DNA of 64,000 nt, taken from assembly GCA_900545825.1 (NCBI GenBank), contig URAS01000009.1, forward strand, positions 48,938-112,937, written 5' to 3'. The notes under the pieces are model-generated. The model was not told where the DNA came from. It saw only the letters and a program-made list of their open reading frames with translations, and ran no database searches. The first letter of the stretch is position 1, and every line of letters starts with the position of its first letter. This DNA is from an uncultured Actinomyces sp. Its GTDB lineage: Bacteria > Actinomycetota > Actinomycetes > Actinomycetales > Actinomycetaceae. This document shows positions 48,628-57,272 of this stretch, piece by piece. A program made the position numbers and the translations under genes.

Positions 48628-49026
48628 ATGGCTGACCAAACCGAACCCGAAACCACCCCCGACGAGGAGGCGCCGCGTGAGACGCCGACGCCGAAGGATG
48701 TTGCCGACCACGCCGACAAGGCCAGCGACGAGGGTGAGAAGCATGACGTGGAGTATTGGAAACGGATGTCACGCCGTAACGAAGACCGGATGAAAGCGAA
48801 TGCTGAGAAGGCACGCGCGTTCGACGACCTCAAGGCGGAGCATGACGCCCAAACCAGCAAACTCGCCGACCTCGAGTCGAGCGCTGGTGAGGCCACCACG
48901 CGTGCCGTACGTGCCGAAATGGCGTTGAAGTACGGGCTGGGATACGACGACCTCGACCTGCTTGGTGACGGTGACGCCGACCAGATCGAAGCACGCGCGA
49001 CACGGAAGATTAAACGCTCACCATAA
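48628..49026 (+). pseudogene. Truncated phage scaffold protein gene
   Basis: 132 residues remain, starting at ATG 48628 with AAGGAGG upstream. An acidic N-terminus (QTEPETTPDEEAPRE) leads to a coiled coil (RNEDRMKANAEKARAFDDL and SKLADLESSAGEATTRAV), then ALKYGLGYDDLDLLGDGDADQIEARA, the usual run-up to the C-terminal helix of actinophage scaffolds. The frame then runs into the GAAACGCTCACC repeat (residues KRSP) and stops at 49024-49026, so the C-terminal capsid-binding part is missing. The repeat marks the right edge of the phage remnant. Confidence 0.7.
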
Positions 49027-49120
49027 TCGCGAAACGCTCACCTAGTTTGTCAAAATCCGGCCCTCAGAGGCGGAAATTGACGAATTAGGTGAGCGTTTCG
49101 GAAAGCGGGTGAGCGTTTCG
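49011..49120. repeat. GAAACGCTCACC palindromic repeat, copy 2
   Basis: TAAACGCTCACC (49011-49022) is followed by CGAAACGCTCACCT (49030-49043), GTTTGTC and CCGGCCCTCAG as in copy 1, AGGTGAGCGTTTCG (49087-49100) and a further GGTGAGCGTTTCG (49108-49120). It overlaps the 3' end of the scaffold fragment. Confidence 0.88.
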
Positions 49121-49188
49121 CGGCGCCGGCCGCTTCGAAACGCGATTCGGAATGCGCTTTGGCGCCTCGCAGTCGCGTTCCCGAAAAG

Positions 49189-50004
49189 CTAAATCAAGCC
49201 CGCGTACTCAAAGGCCTTTTCGAGGCCGTCCTCGTTGATCGGGGCCGTCACCCAGTCGGCGACGGCCTTGACCTGCGGCGTCCCGTTGCCCATGGCGATG
49301 CCGACGCCAGCGACCTCAAGCATCTCCCTGTCGTTCGCGGAATCACCGACGGCGACGGTGTCGGCCATCGGGACCCCCAGGTGGTCGGCGACGACCCGCA
49401 TGCCTTCGCCCTTGTTGACGCCGAGGGCGGTGATCTCGCCGGTAAACCCGCGGTCGGTCGACACCGAACCGGCGACGACGGTAAAACGGCCGGCACAATG
49501 CTCCTCGATATCGGAGAACCCCAGCGGCCCGTTATAGGGAATACCGAAGGTGCACTTTGACGACCGCGCAGGCGTATCCACGTGGATGAACTGGTCGACA
49601 TAGTCGAGATAAGTCGACCACACGCCGCCCCCGCCACCCAACATGGCGTCCAAACTATCCTTGTAATAAGGCGGCACAAAGAGGCCATCAACGCCCTGCC
49701 ATACAAACGCCGCATGCGCCTGCGTCAACAGCTGCGAAACGTCGACGATATCCTGCCCGACAATCGGCAAATCGACGAGGACATCCTCACCGACGCGCAC
49801 ATACGCGCCATTCGCGCTGACGATCCCCGTGCACCCCAAATCCCACAGTTCGGGGTAGATCTCCGGCATCGACCGTCCGGTCGACAGCACGAGGACGTGC
49901 CCGTTATCGACCGCGGCGCGGCAGGCGCGCTTCGTCGACGCGCTAGCGTGCTGCGTGTGGTCAATGAGCGTACCGTCCACATCCAGAAAAACGACGCGTG
50001 TCAT
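49189..50004 (-). CDS. Cof-type HAD phosphatase
   Basis: A protein of 271 aa of the HAD-IIB (Cof/YbiV) group. Motif I is VVFLDVDGTLID at the N-terminus, motif II LVLSTGRSMPEI, the Lys is in GVNKGEGMRVVADHLG, and motif IV is VAVGDSANDREMLEVAGVGIAMGNG. These cytosolic phosphatases act on sugar phosphates, FMN or similar small molecules. The gene is alone, leftward, between the phage remnant and an amidohydrolase. Confidence 0.92.
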   Translation of the reverse strand: MTRVVFLDVDGTLIDHTQHASASTKRACRAAVDNGHVLVLSTGRSMPEIYPELWDLGCTGIVSANGAYVRVGEDVLVDLPIVGQDIVDVSQLLTQAHAAFVWQGVDGLFVPPYYKDSLDAMLGGGGGVWSTYLDYVDQFIHVDTPARSSKCTFGIPYNGPLGFSDIEEHCAGRFTVVAGSVSTDRGFTGEITALGVNKGEGMRVVADHLGVPMADTVAVGDSANDREMLEVAGVGIAMGNGTPQVKAVADWVTAPINEDGLEKAFEYAGLI

Positions 50005-50095
50005 AACTCAATGATGACACGGACCATCCGTATTCCCCCACCGAGAACACCACCGGGGCAACCGACGCAACCGAATCACGGGCGCCTCCGGCGGG

Positions 50096-50194
50096 TATAA
50101 TGAAGACCTTTGTCGAGCCCTGTGGCGGGGTTCTTCGATGAATGATGAGAAACCGGGCGCGTCACGTTTACGTGGCGCGCCCGGATCTTTCTCC
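50096..50194 (+). ncRNA. TATAAT promoter with a structured RNA ending in a long GC hairpin
   Basis: A consensus TATAAT (50096-50101) would start RNA near 50108. A small hairpin (TCGA-gCCC...GGGg-TTC-TTCGA) is followed by CCGGGCGCG-T-CACG and CGTG-G-CGCGCCCGG (50153-50184) around TTTA, then ATCTTTCTC. This looks like a small RNA with its own terminator, or an attenuator of the amidohydrolase gene 110 bases further on. No family was recognised. Confidence 0.5.
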
Positions 50195-50305
50195 CATCCT
50201 GCCCGCACCCACCCCCGCGCCACCCCCGCAGCCACCCCCGATTCGACGCGTCCCGCGCCGCGCGGTGATACGTTGCACCTGAAGCACCCCTGGAAGAGGC
50301 CCGTC

Positions 50306-51517
50306 ATGTCGATCGACTCCATCCCTACCGAAGCCCGCGCCCTCGCGCCCGAACTCATCGCCCTGCGCCACAAGCTGCACGGCATCCCCGAGGTCGCCCT
50401 CGACCTCCCCGAAACCGGCCGGGCGATCCGCGCGGAAATCGACCGGCTGGGCCTGGAAGTCCACTCCGCCGAGCACGTCACCGGGTTCATGGCGGTCCTG
50501 CGCGGCGGCAAAGCACCCCGCGACCTGGCCAAACGCCCGATCGTCCTCCTGCGCGCCGACATGGACGCCCTGCCGGTCACCGAGGACACCGACCTCGACT
50601 GGAAGTCGACAAACGGCGCGATGCACGCGTGCGGCCACGACGTCCACATGTCGGGCCTGGTCGGCGCCATGCGGATCCTCGCGGCGCGCGCCGACGAACT
50701 GGCCGGCGACGTCGTCTTCATGTTCCAGCCCGGCGAAGAGGGCCGCGACGGCGCCCAACACATGATCAACGAGGGCCTGCTCGAGGCCGCCGGCCGCCTG
50801 CCCGACCACGCCTACGGCCTCCACGTGTGGGCCGGCCGCTACCCCACCGGGTTCATCGGGACGCGCCCCGGCGCGATGATGGCGTCCGACGACGTCATCC
50901 GGATCACCGTGCGTGGCCGCGGCGGCCACGGCTCCGCCCCGCACGAAACCTGCGACCCGATCCCGATCGCCGCCGAGATCATCACGCAGGTGCAGGTCAT
51001 GGTGGCCCGCGAGTTCTCGATCTTCGACCCTGTCGTCGCGACCTGCGGTTACGTCCACGCCGGCAGCGCGCCGAACGTTATCCCCGGCACCGCGGAACTC
51101 GGCTACACGCTCCGTGCGTTCGCGCCGGCCACCAGTGGCCGCCTTGCGCGCCGCCTCATCGAGCTCGCCGAACGCATCGCCGCCGCCCACGGCGCCACCG
51201 CCGACTGCGACTACACGCCGCTCTACCCCGTGACGATGAACCGCGAGGACGAATACACGTTCGCCGCCGGCGTGGTCGACGAGGTCCTGCCCGGCCGCTG
51301 GGTGCTGCAATCAGAGCCGATGGCCGCCGCCGAGGACTTCGCGAAAGTCCTCGAACGCATCCCCGGCTGCTTCATCGGTGTGTCGGCCGTGCCCGCGGGG
51401 AAAGATGCGTCCGAGCAGGCGTTTAACCACTCGGCGCAGGCAGTCTTCAGCGACGAGGTCGTCCCCGACTGCGCGACGATCCTCGCCTCGCTCGCCTACG
51501 CGCGCCTCACGCGGTAG
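50306..51517 (+). CDS. M20-family amidohydrolase (hippurate hydrolase/N-acyl amino acid type)
   Basis: A protein of 403 aa. Zinc-binding motifs are LLRADMDALPV, MHACGHDVHMSGLVGA, FMFQPGEEGRDGA (catalytic Glu) and a final NHSAQAVFSDE. GRGGHGSAPHETCDPI lies in the dimerisation lid domain. Members hydrolyse N-acyl or N-carbamoyl amino acids and aminobenzoyl-glutamate. ATG 50306 follows GGAAGAGG; the frame is open upstream to 50138 across a structured RNA, which is non-coding. The substrate is unknown. Confidence 0.9.
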   Translation: MSIDSIPTEARALAPELIALRHKLHGIPEVALDLPETGRAIRAEIDRLGLEVHSAEHVTGFMAVLRGGKAPRDLAKRPIVLLRADMDALPVTEDTDLDWKSTNGAMHACGHDVHMSGLVGAMRILAARADELAGDVVFMFQPGEEGRDGAQHMINEGLLEAAGRLPDHAYGLHVWAGRYPTGFIGTRPGAMMASDDVIRITVRGRGGHGSAPHETCDPIPIAAEIITQVQVMVAREFSIFDPVVATCGYVHAGSAPNVIPGTAELGYTLRAFAPATSGRLARRLIELAERIAAAHGATADCDYTPLYPVTMNREDEYTFAAGVVDEVLPGRWVLQSEPMAAAEDFAKVLERIPGCFIGVSAVPAGKDASEQAFNHSAQAVFSDEVVPDCATILASLAYARLTR

Positions 51518-51604
51518 CGTCTGCGCACCCGGTGACGCCCTCGCGACGCCCGACACCCCCGCCTACCGCGAGCGTGATCTGCCACACACTGCCATAATTG
51601 ACCC

Positions 51605-52213
51605 ATGGGTTATTTCGCCGCATTAGGGCTGTCGTCGGCAGCCGGACTTAACGCGTACATCCCGCTGCTCGTGCTGGCAGTCATGGCGCAGTTCACCAGC
51701 ACAGTCACGCTGCCACCGGGTTGGGAGTGGATGTCGTCGGGCTGGATGATCGTTATCGTCGCGGTCCTCCTCGTCGCCGAGCTGGTCCTCGACCACTACC
51801 CCGTCCTCGACACGTTCAACGACGTCGTCAACAGCATCATCCGGCCGGTCGCGGGCGGCCTGTTGTTCGCGGCCGCGGTGGGCACGAGGACGTCGGCGTT
51901 CGACCCGCCCAGCCACCCGAATGCCGGCTGGTTTATCCTCGGCGCGGTCATCGCCCTCGGATTCCACCTGCTGAAGATGTTCACCCGCCCGATCGCCAAC
52001 ATCACGACGTTTGGCCTGGCCACGGGCACAATCTCGAACATCCAAAACGTCATCTGCCTGATCGGCAGTTTCGTCGCCCTCTACGTGCCGGTGCTCGTCA
52101 TCATCGTCATCATCGTCATGGTGTGCTTCGACCTGTGGCTGCGCCGCCAGCGCAAGAAGCGCAAGAAGACCGAACCGCCCGCGCCCTCCAACGGCGACGT
52201 CATCGACGTGTAA
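51605..52213 (+). CDS. DUF4126 membrane protein
   Basis: A protein of 202 aa. It starts AALGLSSAAGLNAYIPLLVLA, the signature opening of DUF4126 proteins, with LDTFNDVVNSIIRPVAGGLLFAAA and a last helix VPVLVIIVIIVMVCFDLWLRR followed by a very basic tail (RRQRKKRKKTE). About five transmembrane segments are visible. Function is unknown in the family. A perfect 13-bp stem follows the stop. Confidence 0.88.
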   Translation: MGYFAALGLSSAAGLNAYIPLLVLAVMAQFTSTVTLPPGWEWMSSGWMIVIVAVLLVAELVLDHYPVLDTFNDVVNSIIRPVAGGLLFAAAVGTRTSAFDPPSHPNAGWFILGAVIALGFHLLKMFTRPIANITTFGLATGTISNIQNVICLIGSFVALYVPVLVIIVIIVMVCFDLWLRRQRKKRKKTEPPAPSNGDVIDV

Positions 52214-52229
52214 CCTGCCCGCAGACGAC

Positions 52230-52261
52230 GGAGGCCGCCGAGCATCAACTCGGCGGCCTCC
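52230..52261 (+). terminator. Terminator hairpin between convergent genes
   Basis: GGAGGCCGCCGAG (52230-52242) pairs perfectly with CTCGGCGGCCTCC (52249-52261) around CATCAA, followed by CTCTGT. It can serve the DUF4126 gene and the convergent MFS gene. Confidence 0.75.
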
Positions 52262-52278
52262 CTCTGTATCTGTGGCGG

Positions 52279-53685
52279 TTACTCGGCCTTCTTCTCCGTC
52301 ACCTCGGCGGCGTGCAGCTTCGACGCGGCCGCCATGTAGCCCGCGGCGCCCACCGCGACGATGATCGCGAGGATCCACAGGATCGTCGAGGACGACCGGG
52401 CGGCCTCGGTGTGCGAGAGGCTGGCCCACGCGAACGCCATCGGCTTGAGGTCGATGAGTTTCGCCGTGTAGGCAATGCCCACGGGCACGGCGACGTTAAT
52501 CGTCAGGTTGTAGAACCCGATCGCGATACCCGTCTTTTCGGCGGGAATATCGCGGATCGCCGTGGCCAGCAGCGGCGCATAAATGAGGGCGAACGAGCTG
52601 GGGAAGAAGATCGCCGACACGATCATCGCGCCCCGGCCCAGCTGCATAAACACGGCGGCGATGACCAGCGCGACGATAATCCCCATGAGGCCGACGAAAA
52701 TCGTCAGCCGCGACGACAAGTGCCGCCCCACCCAGCCGGACGAGCACCCGACGATAATCGCGCAGACATAGCCGGGGATGAGCAGCAGCGACGCCTTGTC
52801 GATCGTCAGATGGTAGACGTTCGCGGCGATGTACGGCTCGAGGATGACGTAACCCAGCTGGACCGAATAGATGACGAACACGAGGGCGATAATCACCGAG
52901 AAGCGCTTGTTCTTAAAGAACTCCGGCCGCACGAGGGCGCCCTCGTGAGCGCGAATGTGCCAGATAAACGCGACGATTCCCGCGACGACGACGATCATGT
53001 AGGCCCAGTTAAACGCCTGGAGGAACAGCAGGATCCCCGTCACCGTGACGGCGATAATGAACAGGCCCAGCGCATCGAAGTGCGAGGTCGTCGCCTCGGC
53101 GACCGGCACGCGGCGTTTCACGATGGGGATCGACAGCAGCATGATGACGGGGATGATGAACATCGCCGTCCACGACACGTACGTCGCGATAAAGCCCGAC
53201 GCCACGGCGCCAAACAGCGTCGACGCCTGGAACGCCGCGGTCGAGAATCCCAGATAGGTCTTTTGCTGTTTCGCGGGAATATATTTCGTCACGTAAATGA
53301 CGTACAGCGTCTCGCCGGCCGCCAGACCCGTCGTCTGGACCAGGCGGGCGACGACGACCATGACGAACGAGCCGTGGAACAGGAAACCGAGGACGCCGCC
53401 GATCGCGATCAGCGTGACGCACGCGTACAGCAGCTTCCGCATCGACACCGAGTCGGCCAGCGCGGCGTACACCACCGCGCCGATCCCGATGACGAGGCCA
53501 GCCAGCGTGGCCTGCAGCGACGCCTGCGCCGCCGTCAGGTGGAGGTCGTCCTGGATCGCCTTGGTCATGAACTTAAAGCCGTTGTCGATGATCAGGCTAA
53601 AGAAGAAAATGCCGAGGATAATCGGCACCGCTTTACGGGGATCCAGCCCCCGCGATGCGGGTTCGGTGGGGGATGACGTGCTCAT
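52279..53685 (-). CDS. MFS transporter in operon with deoD
   Basis: A protein of 468 aa with about 12 transmembrane helices and a short N-terminal tail. The first helix is AVPIILGIFFFSLIIDNGFKFM, and a typical MFS loop ALADSVSMRKLLYACV lies near residue 75. It is not a sugar porter and carries no diagnostic substrate motif. ATG 53685 lies three bases after the deoD stop with AAGGAGC overlapping it, so they are co-translated. The context suggests a nucleoside or nucleobase carrier; drug-type export cannot be excluded. Confidence 0.78.
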   Translation of the reverse strand: MSTSSPTEPASRGLDPRKAVPIILGIFFFSLIIDNGFKFMTKAIQDDLHLTAAQASLQATLAGLVIGIGAVVYAALADSVSMRKLLYACVTLIAIGGVLGFLFHGSFVMVVVARLVQTTGLAAGETLYVIYVTKYIPAKQQKTYLGFSTAAFQASTLFGAVASGFIATYVSWTAMFIIPVIMLLSIPIVKRRVPVAEATTSHFDALGLFIIAVTVTGILLFLQAFNWAYMIVVVAGIVAFIWHIRAHEGALVRPEFFKNKRFSVIIALVFVIYSVQLGYVILEPYIAANVYHLTIDKASLLLIPGYVCAIIVGCSSGWVGRHLSSRLTIFVGLMGIIVALVIAAVFMQLGRGAMIVSAIFFPSSFALIYAPLLATAIRDIPAEKTGIAIGFYNLTINVAVPVGIAYTAKLIDLKPMAFAWASLSHTEAARSSSTILWILAIIVAVGAAGYMAAASKLHAAEVTEKKAE

Positions 53686-53688
53686 GTG

Positions 53689-54411
53689 TTACTGCTCCTT
53701 GCCAGCCAGGGAGAGCGCGAGTTCCATCATCACCGTAAACGCGCTCTCGCGTTCCGCCGACGACGTCTGCGCGCCCGTCACGATATTGTCGCTCACCGTA
53801 AAAATACCCAACGCGTCGACGCCCGCGGCAGCCGCCACGGAATACAGCCCCGCCGACTCCATCTCGACGGCGAGGACGCCCATCTTGGCCCAGCGTTCGG
53901 TGGCCGTGGCATCGGCGTTGTAGAAGACGTCGGACGACAAAATGTTGCCGACGTGGAGGTCGATGCCGCGCTGGGTGGCCTCGCGGTCAACCTCCTTGAG
54001 GAGGCGCCACGACCCCGTGGGGGCGAACGTGCCCGGGAGGTTGTACTGCTCGATAAACCGCGAGTCAGTGGACGCCGACTGCGCGACGACGATGTCGTAA
54101 ATATCGAGGTCGGGCTGCATTCCGCCGCACGAGCCAACGCGGATCAGCTGCTTGGCACCGAACACGTGGATGAGCTCCCACGAATACAACGAGATCGAGG
54201 GGATTCCCATCCCCGACCCCATGACCGAGACCTGCTGGCCGCAGTACGTGCCGGTGAACCCCAGCATGTTGCGGACCGCGTTAAACTGAACGACCTCGTC
54301 AAGATAGGTTTCGGCGATGAATTTCGCGCGCAGCGGGTCGCCCGGCAACAACACGGTCGGCGCGATCGGCGCGGTGGGGTGAATGTGCGGAGTGTGCGGC
54401 ATATCCGGCAT
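53689..54411 (-). CDS. deoD: Purine nucleoside phosphorylase, DeoD type
   Basis: A protein of 240 aa. Motifs of hexameric PNP are PTVLLPGDPLRAKFIAE near residue 18, GSGMGIPSISLYSWEL, RVGSCGGMQ and the nucleoside-binding VLAVEMESAGLYSVAA, then TVSDNI with the catalytic Asp. It splits purine (deoxy)nucleosides with phosphate into base and (deoxy)ribose 1-phosphate. ATG 54411 follows AAGGAGA. A SorC/DeoR regulator is divergent, across 181 bp. Confidence 0.95.
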   Translation of the reverse strand: MPDMPHTPHIHPTAPIAPTVLLPGDPLRAKFIAETYLDEVVQFNAVRNMLGFTGTYCGQQVSVMGSGMGIPSISLYSWELIHVFGAKQLIRVGSCGGMQPDLDIYDIVVAQSASTDSRFIEQYNLPGTFAPTGSWRLLKEVDREATQRGIDLHVGNILSSDVFYNADATATERWAKMGVLAVEMESAGLYSVAAAAGVDALGIFTVSDNIVTGAQTSSAERESAFTVMMELALSLAGKEQ

Positions 54412-54490
54412 CGGATCTCCTTCGATAGAGGACACCATAAGTAGAGAATTCCCTAAACCCGCACTGATGTCAACGGCCGGGCGCACATCT

Positions 54491-54565
54491 GTCACGTGAC
54501 GGCGCCGGAGGCTGGCACCGGCGCGGGGCAGCCTCCACGATTTCGGCCCAGTTGGCCGGTATAGT
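54491..54565 (+). promoter_or_regulatory. Divergent deoD/deoR control region
   Basis: GTCACGTGAC (54491-54500) is a perfect palindrome. TATAGT (54560-54565) is the likely -10 of the regulator gene, 27 bases before its ATG, with GAGGAG between. No clear -35 is seen. Confidence 0.4.
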
Positions 54566-54592
54566 GGAGGGCACGACATCGAGGAGGACACG

Positions 54593-55528
54593 ATGGACAG
54601 GCGCGACGAGCAGGCTTTGACCGCGGTCAAACTGTATTTTCAACAGGGGCTCAGCCAGGCCGAGGTCGCCCAGGAGCTCGGCGTCTCCCGGCCCACGGCC
54701 AGCAAACTCATCAACCACGGAAAACAGCGCGGCTTCGTCACCGTGGAAATCCACGACCCGCGCGAGGAACGCTCCGAATTGGCCGACGGCATCAAAAACC
54801 GCTACCACCTCGACGACGTCCGCATCGCCCACGCGCCCCGCAACGCGCGCGCCGACATCCTCCACGAGGTCGGTCGCACCGGCGCCGGCCTACTTTCCGA
54901 GCTAGTGCGGGACGGCATGTCGATCGGGATCTCGTGGGGCGACACGATGTACGCCCTCGCCCGGCAGCTGGAAGAGGTGCCCGTCCGCGACGTCCAGATC
55001 GTCCAGCTCAAGGGCGGCCACTCGCACTCGGCGCGCTCCACACACGACCTCGAGACGATGCGCCTGTTCGCGGCCGCTTTCCACGCCTCCACCCTGCCGC
55101 TGCCGCTGCCGATCATCTTCGACAACGTCCAGACCAAACAGGTCGTCGAGACCGACCGGCATATCGCTGCCGTCCTCGAGGCCGGACGCAACGCCGACAT
55201 CGCCGTGTTCACGGTCGGCGACGCGTCGCGCGAATCGCTGCCGCTCAACCTCGGCTACCTGACCGAGGAAGAGATGGACAAGCTGTCGCACACCGCGGTC
55301 GGCGACGTGTGCTCGCGCTTCTTCACGGCCGACGGCCAGGTCGCCGTCCCCGAAATCGACGCGCGCACCGTCGGCATCACGATCGACGACCTCAAGCACT
55401 GCGACACGCGGCTGCTGGTTGCCGGCGGCGCCAGCAAGGTCGACGCCCTGAGCGTCGCCCTGGACATGGGCATCGCCACCCACCTGGTCATCGACCGCGA
55501 AATCGCCCTCCACCTGCAGCGCGCCTAA
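54593..55528 (+). CDS. SorC/DeoR-type sugar-binding transcriptional regulator (deoxyribonucleoside regulator-like)
   Basis: A protein of 311 aa. The N-terminal HTH is GLSQAEVAQELGVSRPTASKLI (about 19-40, given here in part). A sugar-phosphate-binding domain follows with GMSIGISWGDTMYALA and LLVAGGASKVDALSVAL near the C-terminus, as in B. subtilis DeoR and SorC. Such regulators release DNA on binding deoxyribose 5-phosphate or similar. Located amid deoD, deoC and pgm, it is the probable regulator of nucleoside catabolism here. Confidence 0.88.
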   Translation: MDRRDEQALTAVKLYFQQGLSQAEVAQELGVSRPTASKLINHGKQRGFVTVEIHDPREERSELADGIKNRYHLDDVRIAHAPRNARADILHEVGRTGAGLLSELVRDGMSIGISWGDTMYALARQLEEVPVRDVQIVQLKGGHSHSARSTHDLETMRLFAAAFHASTLPLPLPIIFDNVQTKQVVETDRHIAAVLEAGRNADIAVFTVGDASRESLPLNLGYLTEEEMDKLSHTAVGDVCSRFFTADGQVAVPEIDARTVGITIDDLKHCDTRLLVAGGASKVDALSVALDMGIATHLVIDREIALHLQRA

Positions 55529-55532
55529 CATC

Positions 55533-55560
55533 GCGGGCGGCGCGGGCCATGCGCGCCCGC
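55533..55560. terminator. Hairpin between convergent deoR-like and phosphohexomutase genes
   Basis: GCGGGCG (55533-55539) pairs with CGCCCGC (55554-55560) in the 45-bp convergent gap. Confidence 0.4.
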
Positions 55561-55573
55561 GCGCTGCGCAGGC

Positions 55574-57268
55574 CTACTGCGCGAATCCCGTCGCCTGCGC
55601 GACGTCCCTGGCCAGGGCGTCCAGGCGCGCGTCGAGGACCGGCCACGTCGCGCGCGCCCATGCCTGGTCGGCGTCCTCCGGCGCGGCCTCGTGTGCCTCC
55701 AAATAGCATTTGAGCTTGGGTTCCGTCCCCGAGGGCCGGACGACGACCCGCGAGTCGCCCTGCGTCATCAGCAACATCCCGTCGGTCGGAGGCAGCCCCT
55801 CGTAACCGGTCGACAGGTCGACGACCTGCGTCACGGGCTGGCCGCCCAGGTGCGAGGGCGCGTGCTCGCGCAGCCTGGCCATGCCGCCCGCGATCAGCGA
55901 CTGGTCGCTGACTCGGAACACCAGCGGGCGCGTGCGGAACGCGCCGACGCGGCACGCCACGTCGTCGAGGGCGTCGAGCAGCGTGCGCCCCTGCGCCTTG
56001 AGCCCGGCCGCGACCGACGCGACGAGCACCGCCGTGGCGATCCCGTCCTTGTCGGCCACCGCCTGCGGATCCGGGCAGTACCCGATCGCCTCTTCGAAGC
56101 CAAACAGCACGTCAGGCACGCGCGCGATCCACTTAAACCCCGTGAGCGTCGACGCGTAGTCCATCCCCCAGCTGCGAGCGACTGCGGCCAGGCCGCGCGT
56201 CGACACGATCGACGTCGCGAGCACGCCATGCCGTCCCTCCTCGCTGGCGCGCCGCGCTCGGTAATCGCCGAGGATCAGGCCCAGCTCGTCGCCGCTCAAC
56301 TGCCGCCAGCCGTCGCCCTCTGGGGCACAGACGGCGCAGCGGTCGGCGTCGGGATCCAACGCGACGATGATGTCGGCATCGATGCTGGTCGCATGGGCTT
56401 TCGCGAGGTCGAGGGCGCCGGCCTCTTCCGGGTTCGGGAACGAGACCGTGGGGAACGTCGGGTCCGGCTTCGCCTGCTGGGGCACCACCGAGACGGCCTC
56501 GAATCCCGCAGCCCGCAGCGTAGTGACCGCCAGCTCGGCGCCGACGCCGTGCATCGGCGTGAGGGCGATCCGCACGTCGCCGGGTTCGGCCAGCGCGGCC
56601 GCGCGCGCCACGTACTTCTCGCGCGTGTCAACCGGCTGGATGCGCTCGAAGTCGCGCGGGACGAGGGCGGCCGGGCCGACCTCGCTGATCGCCTGGGAAA
56701 TCTCGGAGTCGGCCGGCGGGATGATCTGGACGCCCGCGCCACCCTCGGCGGCCACGCGCCCGCCCGTGTAGACTTTGTAGCCGTTGTCGCCGCCGGGGTT
56801 GTGCGACGCCGTCACCATGATCCCCGCGTCGGCGTCCAGCGCCTTGACGCTAAACGACGTGAGCGGCGTCGGCTGACACGGCGGCAGCGTGAGGGCGATA
56901 CCGCCCGCGCCCGAGACGACCTCGGCGGCCGCCTCGGCGAACGCCCGCGACCCGTAGCGTGCGTCGCAGCCGATGACGACCCGTGGCTGCTCGATCTGCG
57001 CGTTGAGCCACGCCATGAGGCCCGCGGTCGCGCGGATGACGACGGCGACGTTCATTCGGGACTCGCCCGCGCCGATTGGGCCGCGCAGGCCGGCCGTGCC
57101 GAACGCCAGCGGGCCGGTGAACCGGGCCGCCAGGTCCGCCGCCGCCCGCGAGCCGGGACCTCCCCGCCGCGCCGCGTCGATGAACATGCCCATGTGGGCG
57201 CGCGTGTCCGGATCCGGATCCGCAGCCATCCAGCGTTCCGCGCGGTCGAGGAGATCTGCTAGGTTCAC
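55574..57268 (-). CDS. Phospho-sugar mutase of the PGM2/PgcA type (probable phosphopentomutase)
   Basis: A protein of 564 aa of the alpha-D-phosphohexomutase family. The N-terminal region has FGTAGLRGPIGAGESRMN near 56, the phosphoserine loop TASHNPGGDNGYKVY with Ser155, the metal loop ALDPDADRC near 305, and RPSGTEPKLKCY at the C-terminus binding phosphate. The ~560-aa PGM2-like branch includes enzymes with phosphopentomutase activity. The GTG start at 57268 follows GGAGG and lies four bases after deoC. No deoB is present, so converting (deoxy)ribose 1-phosphate to 5-phosphate is its likely role here. Phosphoglucomutase activity is the alternative. Confidence 0.85.
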   Translation of the reverse strand: MNLADLLDRAERWMAADPDPDTRAHMGMFIDAARRGGPGSRAAADLAARFTGPLAFGTAGLRGPIGAGESRMNVAVVIRATAGLMAWLNAQIEQPRVVIGCDARYGSRAFAEAAAEVVSGAGGIALTLPPCQPTPLTSFSVKALDADAGIMVTASHNPGGDNGYKVYTGGRVAAEGGAGVQIIPPADSEISQAISEVGPAALVPRDFERIQPVDTREKYVARAAALAEPGDVRIALTPMHGVGAELAVTTLRAAGFEAVSVVPQQAKPDPTFPTVSFPNPEEAGALDLAKAHATSIDADIIVALDPDADRCAVCAPEGDGWRQLSGDELGLILGDYRARRASEEGRHGVLATSIVSTRGLAAVARSWGMDYASTLTGFKWIARVPDVLFGFEEAIGYCPDPQAVADKDGIATAVLVASVAAGLKAQGRTLLDALDDVACRVGAFRTRPLVFRVSDQSLIAGGMARLREHAPSHLGGQPVTQVVDLSTGYEGLPPTDGMLLMTQGDSRVVVRPSGTEPKLKCYLEAHEAAPEDADQAWARATWPVLDARLDALARDVAQATGFAQ

Positions 57269-57272
57269 CGGT

